Positions 23,223 through 32,629 of a stretch of DNA of 64,000 nt are shown one piece after another. Position 1 is the first letter of the stretch. Each line of letters begins with the position of its first letter. Source of the stretch: Kappaphycus alvarezii (taxonomy: Eukaryota; Rhodophyta; Florideophyceae; Gigartinales; Solieriaceae); contig NADL03000039.1 of NCBI GenBank assembly GCA_002205965.3, positions 62,001 to 126,000 on the forward strand, written 5' to 3'. The notes below the pieces were generated by a model. That model worked only from the letters and a program-made list of their open reading frames with translations, was not told the origin of the DNA and ran no database searches. Position numbers and translations under genes: made by a program.

Positions 23223-23339
23223 TGATACTGCATCGCTTGGAAAGGCCAAATCCAGCGCACACACCATTAATCAGTCTAAACCAATTTACTTTCCTACCAC
23301 CACCTCGAAGGAGGACGTTACTCATAACCGATACCGAAA

Positions 23340-24151
23340 ATGGAATTTCTCAAAACTTTCATCACCATCGCCCTTCTGACGGCATCCTGTCTGGCTGCAA
23401 GCATCCCTACAGGACAAAAGATTGACATTATCCCGTGTCGTGAAGATAGCTTTGGGATTCCATGCGTCGAGCGGCAACCGAGGAAGCTGGTCAGGATTGA
23501 GCATGAATCTCTAGCTGTTCCCGTGGTACATCAGGCGGAGGACGTGCACTTTGCTCTGAACAGAAGTTCATCCGGGTTTTCGAGAGTGACTGGCGCGTCG
23601 GTGTGAGGGTGCAGCGTGGCATTGCAGCAGATCTCAGATACAGCATCACTGTTAATGCAATTACGTCAGAGAGGATCTCTTCTTTAACTGAATCTCTTGT
23701 GTCACGTCTCAACGTAACCGAGTTGGGTATTCTCAACAGTTTATTGGCTGACTACAACCATGGTCTCTCTGTCCCCATTTTGCAGCTGCTTGGCATCAAC
23801 CTCGGAGGTACCACAAACCTAGAAAGCCAGACCACGGCCTCCATGTTCATCGACAGATACAATCAGCTATCAGAAACTGTTCAGGAGATCCTTGAGAGCA
23901 CAGAAGAAGCGACAGTGGCTGTTGTTGGTAACTTAAGGGCGTTCGGGCTGTCGATGGTTCCCGTGGAGGGTTTCGTTTTTGTTCGAACTGCAAGAATGTT
24001 TTTCAATGATGGCACCTCTAGCTTGGTTGTACATCTGATCCTAACGAGACGGAAGCAGCAACTCTCTCGGGCCAAATTCTTCCCTCTCAAGACAAAAACC
24101 TATACACCGGCCCTGTCGATGGTATTCCTGCCTCTCTTCTTAGGTAGATAG
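23340..24151 (+). pseudogene. Secreted protein of unknown function, copy 2
   Basis: This is the best-preserved copy. The N-terminus MEFLKTFITIALLTASCLAA is a textbook signal peptide. The mature part starts near SIPTGQKIDIIPCREDSFG and has cysteines at IIPC and GIPC, then VVHQAEDVHFALNRSSSGFS, YSITVNAITSERISSLTESL, LSVPILQLLGINLGGTTNLE, ASMFIDRYNQLSETVQEILE and GLSMVPVEGFVFVRTARMFF. NRS, NVT and similar sites suggest glycosylation. Two changes of reading frame (near residue 88 and again towards the end) mean it is a pseudogene, unless an intron or assembly error explains them. The C-terminal end differs from copy 1. I recognise no domain. Copies at 2317-3189 and 29240-29855. Confidence 0.65.
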
Positions 24152-24274
24152 AAGAATTCATCGCCATATTTGTGGGACGCGACAGAATCCTTTGGATGAA
24201 ATCGTTCTACGAACAGATTAAAATCTGAATAGCTACGTATCAGAGAATTATGTGCCAGTAAACCTTTGACGTAA

Positions 24275-24515
24275 GGGGAATCGTTTGGGTGTTTTACTCT
24301 TGGAAGGTATATCCGCTTAACATTTACTATCTGTGGGATCGGATTCACTTCCGCCATGTCCAATGCGGCCTGCTTGATGGCTGGCCTGAAGGTATCCTTT
24401 TAGGTAGCGTAATTCCTTCCCCACTACTGTATCGGCATATCTTTTTGAGTCGATTGCGGTTGTCTCGAAAACCATCGGATATATATGCCAGGAGGAAACC
24501 ACCCAAATGTTCCGG
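24275..24515 (+). mobile_element. M1 element, full length with terminal inverted repeats
   Basis: The left end reads GGGGAATCGTTTGGGTG and then CTCTTGGAAGGTATATCCG. The right end, read on the opposite strand, is GGAACATTTGGGTG followed by CCTGGCATATATATCCG. The two termini are about 38-bp imperfect inverted repeats around a 165-bp body with no coding capacity. This is the layout of a MITE-like non-autonomous element about 240 bp long. No clear target duplication is visible. The truncated gypsy relic C begins exactly at its right edge. Confidence 0.7.
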
Positions 24516-27500
24516 CGTGTTCATATAGTCAGATATGGAATTGGACTCTTTCTAATTCTCTTTGCAAAATTTATCACCTTTCATACTCTAAATGGCGTCC
24601 TTTGATTCGGAATTACAGCTAAAGAAAACATATTAGGGTCTCATAATTACCATAGGATTCCAGTCCTCATCTTTTAAATCCAAAATCATAATCACCCCAT
24701 GCCCTGTTCAGTATTCTTCGAGCGCACTTTTTTCCCATCTTCGAAAGTTTTTTTTGGCTCTAAATTTTCGCTTTCATAGCTAGAAGGGAAATATTCAATG
24801 TCTGTTTCTCTTAAAACTTCCGGGTGTGTGCTATTGTCGGAGTCCAGGGGCATCTTTGCTGTTCTGCAATCAATATGAACTGAAACGCTTTGTTTGCCCA
24901 AGTCAATGCATTTTATTAGTCTTTACATGGTATTGCAACCAATGATTGCACCGAAAGGTAGATCAAGCATGAAAAGAAAGTCTTCATCAACTTAAGAGTC
25001 TCCAAAGAATTCTGAAACCTTGTCAACAGTGCCTATTCATTTTGATACAGGTCCATCGGCAATAGTTACTCTTCGTGTGGTTGGCTTTGTTTCGAAAACT
25101 AGATCTGTCACCAAATTTTCTGAAAAAAAAATTGGAACAGCTCCCGAATAGAAATAAGCTTGGGTCTACATTCTCAATACTTTGACTTCTATCAGCTTAA
25201 GACGTCTTGGTGCTATCGAGAACGATTGAAGAAACAATTTCTTACCATTAGCGGACTTATGAGATCTTATAATTCTTTAGAGTTCTTTTCTCGCATCCTC
25301 TCCGTGACCAAACTTTATCCCAATTGGGGCTGATGCAACCAATTTGTACTTCTTCACATACTCTAGTAAGTCCTTTGGATTACTATTTAATTTCTGTTTC
25401 TTATTCATTTACTTGGTCGCATTTATTTCCACTTCTGGAACAACTTAATCAGACCTTTTCGTCCGAAGAGGTTCAGGTGCTGGAATACGCTCAAGCATTT
25501 CAACTAAGGTAGGTTTTTTATAAAATGTTTCTTTCCCCATCCATTTTTTTAAATTGATTTGACTGATTTTTTTCGTGATAGATACGTTACAAGCATCTAT
25601 CCCCCTTTTGTTCTTCTTGCTTTGTGATATTTTTATCTCTGGTTCTGTTTGGTTTTCATGTCCGATAAATATGCTCATTTGTTGTCTCTAGGCCATCAGT
25701 TCCTTTCGTGGTGCCTACAACGACCGCACTTTGCGAAAGTATTATTCCTACGTGGATTATCAGTACATCTATTTGCAAAGTTTCCAGGCTTGTGGAAGAA
25801 GTAACAGACTTATTCAGCCTTAGGAGCCCATCCTGGTTCTTCCTAATATTAAGAGTAAGGATATCAAACTGCGAGGTTATCATGTCAAGGCGATTATCAA
25901 ATCGTTTTTCCAAACCCTCTTCCAAGTTTTAACATCGCTGCTAACAGATTTCAGTGTCACTGCACTAGTAGCCCGCCTTTGATAATACTTCTCAAGATGT
26001 ATTAAGACATCAAACCAAGGTCCCCTTCGATAATTCACTCTGCACCCGCAATGTCTCCGAGTTTTTTTACAAACTTTACTGTGGTATCCTTCAGTCCATT
26101 TAAATTGTGAGGACCCTTGATAAGGTGAGAATAAGAGAGCCGCTTATCCCACATCGCAGTCTTACCCGGGCGTTGAACACTATCTTTTTATACAGATCAC
26201 CGAAGTACACTAACAAGCTCGACAAATATTCAAACTTGAGCCGGGTTTCTATAGCAGTACGAATTATCTCGTCTGGTTCTACCTGCTTAGAATATTTTTC
26301 ACAAGATACTCACATACCTCAGAGAAGCTACGTCCATTCCAATTAAGCGACCACCCTCCGATGAACTTAGGCTTGTATTTGTACTTTGCATCCCCATAAA
26401 GATATGCAAAGATAATTGTGCCTTCTTATCAGCGCTCCTATCACACATCAAAACGTTAAAATATGTAATAATAAACTCCTCAACCTCTTCACTCTTTCCG
26501 GCTGTGAACATCATACGGGCAGCATTGAGATCCATTGTTACAGAAAATGAATCCACCCTAAGTGATACCTAGTACTCCATAGCTCCAATACCTCGGGGGA
26601 GACCCCCTCCACAAGAGTAGCAAATGATAAGTGTAAATCCTCGGAAGAAGAGATACGCAGCACCAAATACCCAGAAGGGAGGTGTTGAAAGCAACAAAAG
26701 TACTAATGTGGTATAGCTGAGTGATAAAAAAGAGTTGGGTAAGGACAAAAGTTGAGAGGGCTGCAACCAAGTATAGAAAGGCAGAGTCTACCACTGATAT
26801 ACTTTGACCAGAGTAAGAGCAATGGTTCTTGGGTCTGAAGCTAGTTTTCAACTTCTTATTACTCGGGACTTGGCTTGAAGTTGTCTGCCAAATTTCTTGA
26901 CCCATCCGTGAGGAAGCAGTTTTCAGTTTTCAGCTTATATAGAAATTCGGCTATCCCTAAAGTCCGAACAAAACTACAAAAGATAGCAGAAAATACATAA
27001 AAATAATTCGTGTTGATTATGTATTCTAAACAAAGATTCTTCGGAAGCTAACAATCGATCTGATCCTCTTAGTTCCTATCTTTGAGATCAGATCGAAACA
27101 ACTCTTCTAATGTACACATGCTACCCGAGCAGTCCCCGTAAATATCCCCAACGGTTCATACTTCTCTTTTTCTCCTGTGAGATATCTAAACCACTGAAGA
27201 TGCCCCATCCGGTTCCATTGTCGTGACCACTTGGTCCATTCTGTCCAGCCCCGTCCCCATCCCAACATTTTCCAAGTATACCTCCCCATTTTTCTTCTCG
27301 TCTTCCTCCTCATCATCCTCTTTGTCTTCCTCTTCATACAAATTCTAGTCGACAAGTTCCTGGGCTGCATACTCCTCAAACGTCTCCTCAGCTCCCTCTT
27401 CGACTTGCTCTCCTTCCACTTACCGACCTCCCCCCCTCATCCTCGACGAACGAACTCGATCACTTTCTTCTTTTTTTTCGGTGAAGATAATCATCGCGGT

Positions 27501-28041
27501 TAGAAGGGCCGAAATGGAGTAAAGAAATGGCGTCTAAAGGACGAGGGTGGCGATTTTTGGAAATTACAATGCAGGAGTATAGATTATTCATTTGGGTGGG
27601 TTGTAGAGATTGGCAGACAATTGAGGATGTTTTAAATGGATAGCGGGGAGAAGTGGTAAGTAGAACAATCAGAGAAGTTTGAATCTTAGAAAAGGGGATT
27701 AAACAAGCTCCCGAGAGTGCATTCTGTAGTTTTGGAATAGGTAAAATAATTTCACAAATGTATTTTTTTAAAGTATTTTTCGCCCATTTTCTCAAAAAAT
27801 GAATTGACAGGAGGCAGGCGAAAAGGGAAAACGAACTTGATTCGGGATCACTTTAGAGGGGTAGATACAGTATAAAAATATCCAGATAAAATGGAAGTGC
27901 GTTTGGAGAGGACGCGGAAAGGATAAAAAAGGGTCAGAAAGGAGAGATATTCTCCCCAGGAAGGTGCTTAGAGTAAGAAAGATCGGAAAAGGACCAGAAC
28001 TACAAGCAATTTTGGACAAATGGGGGTACTACAGTAATTAA
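24516..28041 (-). mobile_element. Decayed gypsy element C (5' LTR, gag-PR)
   Basis: On the minus strand: 5' LTR about 26625-28041, primer-binding region about 26603-26622, gag from about 26536 (MDLNAARMMFTAGKSEEVEE), a zinc-knuckle region near 25700, a protease-like region near 25100, and the beginning of the pol frame near 24900-24690 (RTAKMPLDSDNSTHPEVL). Every part aligns with element A but is clearly more diverged and has many breaks. The element is cut at 24516, so RT onward and the 3' LTR are missing. The distal LTR end resembles variant 2 (compare 5500 and 29856). Confidence 0.85.
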
Positions 28042-28972
28042 AAATCGGTAGATGACAATAACAAAAATATTCATTCCGATTTGCGGGCGATTAACACAAG
28101 TGTTACCACAACTACATGCCGCAACGGCAGCGATGTCCAATGCGGCGTACCTATATGCTGGCCTCCAGCAAGTTTTCTTGCATTCTGACGGTTCCCCCCC
28201 AATCTTTTACCATGTAAGCTTTTGCCCATATCACGACATCCCTCATGGAACAACTGGCTTCATTTTTCATGGATTGAAACCCCCTCCCAATTTACCCCAG
28301 TAGATCCTTAATTATGGTTTGGATGGAAACTCAAGGGACTCCTAACGTTTTGCACCACTGGTAGTAAAAAATAACCCACTTATCAAATTGCTCCGGGCAG
28401 TAACATCAATCACTCTCGAAACATTCATAGTTTCCTTGATGTTCAACACTGCTATTTGATGGTATACGCGTTACAAATCTCAGTAAGAACGCATCCAGTC
28501 ATCAAAAGTTCCTTGGCTGCGAAAACGAAGAAGCATAGTTAGCTTCATGGGAGTTATAAAGTAGAGGTCTACGCAAACTCTTTTGTTGTTGGAAAGAAGT
28601 ATAGTGCAAAAGTACCAACCATGTAGCCACTATGTAGAAGCTTGTAATTATGTCGACGAGTATGCACCAGAAAAAAACCAGTCATGGGCGCACTCAAATA
28701 TCATGCTGCTGAGAGAGTGCAACCTAAGCTTTGCAGTATTGGTTAAATGTCCTGCTTCCATGTTTTTGGACCACAGTAATTCTACAATCCTGCATTCGTC
28801 GATGATTTTCTGTGGTAGTACTCAACGCTTTGTCGTTCAAGTTCGTAAAGTAAATTACACCCAGCATTAGAGTTCAGAGACCTTCAAATCCAATGCATAA
28901 AATAACCCAAAATTTTCCTCTTTCCAAAAAGGGTCCTTCGGCCCTCTTGTATTGAATGAGCTTTTTCCTAGA
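28042..28972. other. No recognised gene
   Basis: Contains words shared with the M1 body (GATGTCCAATGCGGC at 28132, as at 24353) and two short plus-strand frames (28052-28303, 28583-28870) of unknown nature. I see no supportable gene. Confidence 0.35.
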
Positions 28973-29021
28973 GGGGAAAATATTTTGGTGTTATACCCTT
29001 AGAAGATATATTCGATCTATA
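28973..29021 (+). repeat. M1 terminal fragment
   Basis: GGGGAAAATATTTTGGTGTT and AGAAGATATATTCGATCTAT match the left M1 terminus; similarity ends at 29021. It lies about 220 bp upstream of the secreted-protein copy 3. Confidence 0.55.
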
Positions 29022-29239
29022 AGGGTACCACAAACTTTACAGAGTTGAGCTCTGTTAATAAAGTAGTCTCCGAAAGCGGAAAAAATCAGTCTTCCGTCAT
29101 CATCATCCTAAATGGGGAAATCACTCATTTCGTTTCCTACCTGAAGATGCATTTTAACGAAATTCGTTGCTGTTAACTGTTTGGTGACATTCTGTTTGTC
29201 TGCGAGGATTCCTTCAGGACGTTATTTTGATCTTGTCCC

Positions 29240-29855
29240 ATGTTAAAAAAGGGCTCTGGAATTCCGTATATCGAGAGAAAGTCGGAACATTTGGCTAGGA
29301 CTGAGCACGACTTCTTCGCAGTTCTCGCAGTACATCAAGAGGAGGACGCTAATTTTTCCCTAAACGGAAGTACATCAGGGTTCTCCAGGGCGACTAACGG
29401 GTGTGTGCGGGTACAACGTGGTTTTCCCTCACAGCTATGGCTGAACATCACTGTTAATGCGATTACGTTAAAGCAGATTTTTTCTTTAACGGAATCGCTT
29501 GTTAGCAGTCTCAACGAAACCGAGATGGACATTCTCAGCAGGCTGTATGCAAACTAAACCAACAGACTATCTGTTCCCGTACTGCAGCTGTTCGGCATCA
29601 ACCTTAAAGCTATTGCAAATCTATTAAGTCAGAGAGGTGCTGCAATGTTCATCGAAAGGTATAATGAGTTGTCGAAAACTGTTGAGGATATCCTTAAGAG
29701 CACAGAGGAGGAGCCAATTGCATTTCTTAGACAATAGAGGGTGTCAACTCTACAGGAGGCTTTTGAGTCCATTGGGACTGCCCGAATTTTCCGAAATGAT
29801 GAAAGTTGTATGTTGATTGTAACGTCTGATCCAGAAGAGACGGATGCTGCTAGCG
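29240..29855 (+). pseudogene. Secreted protein of unknown function, copy 3 (decayed)
   Basis: Aligns with copies 1 and 2: GIPYIERKSEHLARTEHD, AVHQEEDANFSLNGSTSGFS, LNITVNAITLKQIFSLTESL, LSVPVLQLFGINLKAIANLL, AAMFIERYNELSKTVEDILK and TSDPEETDAAS. The signal-peptide part upstream of 29240 is worn. In-frame stops occur, and the gene is cut off where LTR sequence begins at about 29855. The copy is dead but shows that the family has expanded in this region. Confidence 0.65.
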
Positions 29856-31297
29856 CCGATTTTTTTGCCGCCGTCATCCCAGGCCTATAGTTTACTGTAC
29901 TACCTCTCCTTGTCCAAATTTTCTTATAGTTCCGGTCCTTCCTGGTCCTCCCTGAACCTGGCTTATCATTACCGCGGTTCTCTCCAAATTTACTTCCATT
30001 TTATCTAGATATTTTATGCTGCATCTACCCCTCTGAATCGATCCCGAATCAAGTTCTTTTTCCCTTTTTGCTTACATCCCCCTCCAAATTCGCTTTTTAG
30101 AGAAAAAAAGGCTCAAATGCACTACTACAAAAAAACCTTCCAGATTTATTTTACCTATTCCTAATCTACAGAACCTGCCCCGGGAGCTTGTTTAAACCCC
30201 TTTATTTCGAGATGTAAACGTTCCCGATCATTTTGCTCAGCAGTCCTCTTTCCCTACACACCCCGCTCACCCTTTTTCCAGAAATATGACATCAAATCGT
30301 CCCTCTGTCCCTATCTACAAAAACCGCCCTTCCCGTCCCATCAATGGCCTTCGTCTCGCCCCCTACGGGCCAACCGATGCCGGCGACTACATCCAGCGGC
30401 AAGCAAAGAAGCAAATCATCAAGTTCGTTCGCCGCTTCTTCATAGAAGAAGAAGCGAGGGAGGTAAGTCAGGGAGAGGCTGAGAAGGTCGAGGAGGAGAG
30501 CAGGGAGTCCTTCGAGGAATGGTTAGCCCCTGAGCTAGTGTACGAGGCTCAGGAAGAGGAGGAGGATGAGGATGAGGAAGATGAGGAGGAGGAGGAGGAC
30601 AAGGATGAGGACGAGGACGAGGTGGATGAGGGAACAGGGGGAATGGAAAGTGGTGGATTGGTGGGGCCTGGACTGGAGAGCATGGAACAGGTGGTGCCGA
30701 CGATGGAACCGGATGGAGATATCTTTAGTAGTCTAGATATCTCCCAGGGGGAAATAGAGAGTTGTGAGCCATTCGCAGATATTTGTGGGGACTGCTTGGA
30801 CAGCATGGATATTTTAGAGGAGTTGTTTGGATCTGATTTAGAGAATGGGAAATAAGAGGACCAAATTAATTGTTAGTTTCTTAAGTATCTTTTGCTTAGA
30901 GTATATTGTCCACACAAAGTATTTTTATGCATTTCTTAGTTCTTCTGTAGTTTTGTTCGGACTTTAGGGGTAGCCAAAAGTCTATATAAGCTGAGTAAAC
31001 TGCTTCCTCATGGAGAGGTCAAGCAAGTTGGCAGACAACTTCAAGCCAAGTCCCGAGTAGTAGGAAGTTGAGAGTCAACTTCAGACCCAAGAAAACTCTT
31101 TCTTACGCTAGTCGCAGAGCGTCGGTGGTAGACCCTGCCCCTTCCATACTTGCTTGTAGTCCATTCAATCTTCTTCCCTCTCCACTCCTTTTTGTTCGTT
31201 CAAACTATACCACGGTAGCACTTTTGTCGCTCGCAACACCTCCTTCTTGGGGTAATTTGTTCTGAGGATCTCTTCCTATGCTGATTTATTCCTAACA
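29855..31297 (+). mobile_element. Solo-like LTR, variant 2
   Basis: The left part matches 5505-5670, and the rest matches the LTRs of A and B through both TATA boxes and the acidic reading frame. The end near 31297 (CTGATTTATTCCTAACA) corresponds to CCGATTTACCCCTATCA in the young LTRs. No internal region follows. The left boundary is uncertain by about 10 bp and no target duplication was found. It carries the only copy of the LTR reading frame that is open from start to end. Confidence 0.8.
30286..30855 (+). CDS. LTR-borne acidic protein, open copy (189 residues)
   Basis: The frame runs from ATG to stop within the LTR. Residues 1-25 are basic and proline-rich (RPSVPIYKNRPSRPINGLRL), 26-60 look helical and basic to mixed (DDYI-like QRQAKKQIIKFVRRFFIEEE), and 60-90 are acidic with EEWLAPELVYEAQ. 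Residues about 90-115 are an almost pure glutamate/aspartate tract, then a linker with GPGLESMEQVVPTMEPDGDI. The C-terminus SMDILEELFGSDLENGK mixes acidic and bulky hydrophobic residues like an activation domain. Versions occur in every long LTR of the window. I know no homologue. Role (regulator of the element's own transcription?) is inference only. Confidence 0.6.
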   Translation: MTSNRPSVPIYKNRPSRPINGLRLAPYGPTDAGDYIQRQAKKQIIKFVRRFFIEEEAREVSQGEAEKVEEESRESFEEWLAPELVYEAQEEEEDEDEEDEEEEEDKDEDEDEVDEGTGGMESGGLVGPGLESMEQVVPTMEPDGDIFSSLDISQGEIESCEPFADICGDCLDSMDILEELFGSDLENGK

Positions 31298-31553
31298 GAA
31301 GCCACAACAATTTTGGGTAATACACTCCCCATTGAGAAGAGACAGTTTTGTTCCGGACCTTGTGGTGATATTTCTCCAACTCTATTCGCGTAGCCAATAG
31401 ATCTGGTTAATATGTTCACATTGATAAGCGGAACCTGTCTCGTTAAACTTTGTTGTACGAAAAGAATTGGGCAAAACTAAAGATTGAAAATTCAAGTACA
31501 CCTTACGCTGGGTCAGCGACATTTAGGTCCTTTTTAAGGTTTCTCACAACAGC
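31298..31553. other. No recognised gene
   Basis: Flank of the LTR; nothing recognised. Confidence 0.4.
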
Positions 31554-31640
31554 GAAAAGTTTTGTTTGTTTTACTTTTGGAAGATATATCTGATCTATCC
31601 CATAGTTTTCCCGACAACCACACTCGACTCAGTGCAGGAA
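31554..31640 (+). repeat. M1 element, left fragment
   Basis: CGAAAAGTTTTGTTTGTTTTAC, AGATATATCTGATCTATCCC and GTTTTCCCGACAACCACACT follow the M1 order, then similarity stops. Confidence 0.6.
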
Positions 31641-32091
31641 TCCAATGTTCCACTCAGATATGAAATGTGATTAGGTTGCAGCCAAAAACTCTGTTACTCT
31701 AAACTAAAACTCTCATTTCGGCCTTAAGATTGGATATATGGAACAAAGTTTCGGTGTTGGGCTCTCAATGCCAAGACTTTCACATTCGTCCATTCTTTCC
31801 TGTCTGTGTTGAATTGATGCTAGTCTATGGGGTGGTTTACTACCAATTGTGATATAGTTATTGGTCCTATCAATTTCAATTAAAACTAAATGTCAGGATG
31901 TGCAGCCCAAAGTAATGTAGAGAGTCCAACTAGAAAGTAGCTGGTAGCCCAGTCCAGAAGCATGTTGCTTCGGAGGTGGTCATCAACACGGCATGTCGTT
32001 GAAGGAAAATCGCCATCGGCCTGAAATATTTGTCAAATTTCGGGGTCAAGGGACCAATGGGACTACCTCCTTGATGTAAAAGACCCTCAGT
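31641..32091. other. No recognised gene
   Basis: AT-rich spacer between two M1 copies with no coding signal. Confidence 0.4.
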
Positions 32092-32340
32092 GGGGGAATT
32101 GTTTAGGTGTTTTCACTATTGGAAGGTATAATACATCTATCTTAAAGTTTTTCAGACAATCACAGTCGATTCAAAAACGTGTGCCGACGCAATAATGGGA
32201 GCGGGACTACGCTCCCTAAAATGCCGCCATCAGGCCAGCCATCAAGCAGGCCGAATTGGACGTTCACCCTATGGGACTTATGTTTGTCTTGAAAACCAGA
32301 GGAAAGATCAGATATATCCTGCAAGAGTCCAAACGTTCCC
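32092..32340 (+). mobile_element. M1 element, full length with terminal inverted repeats
   Basis: The left end GGGGGAATTGTTTAGGTG faces a right end that reads, on the opposite strand, GGGAACGTTTGGACTCTTGC followed by GGATATATCTG. The body contains TTTTTCAGACAATCACAGTC, GACTACGCTCCCTAAAA and CAGGCCAGCCATCAAGCAGG, so both halves of the family are in one unit of 249 bp. No coding capacity; no clear target duplication. Confidence 0.7.
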
Positions 32341-32546
32341 TCTCTGAGATAAGTTCTCTATTACGCCACTGAGCAACAGAGACTTTCTTGTTGTCCAAAT
32401 GTAGCTCTCTTTTCCGCAGTGTTGTAAGAAAGAATCAGGATAGGGGTCTCGTTCTAGGAATTGGTGATAATCCTACGGTGATTTATACCTAATCTTTTAA
32501 TTTATGCAAAATCAACTTATTTAATGTACTGTACAGTACCATGGCC

Positions 32547-32629
32547 GGTAAATGGGGGGTTGATTTACTGTAACAGATAGGTGGTTTGGTACCCAGTAAA
32601 TTTGTCCCGGAGCGTAGATATCGTATCAT
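32547..32629 (-). repeat. M2 short repeat (reverse orientation)
   Basis: GATTTACTGTAACAGATAGG, GGTACCCAGTAAATTTGTCC and CGGAGCGTAGATATCGTATC match the reverse of the 1137 and 53196 copies. A perfect 14-bp palindrome GTACTGTACAGTAC sits 8 bp before it (32526-32539). Confidence 0.75.
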
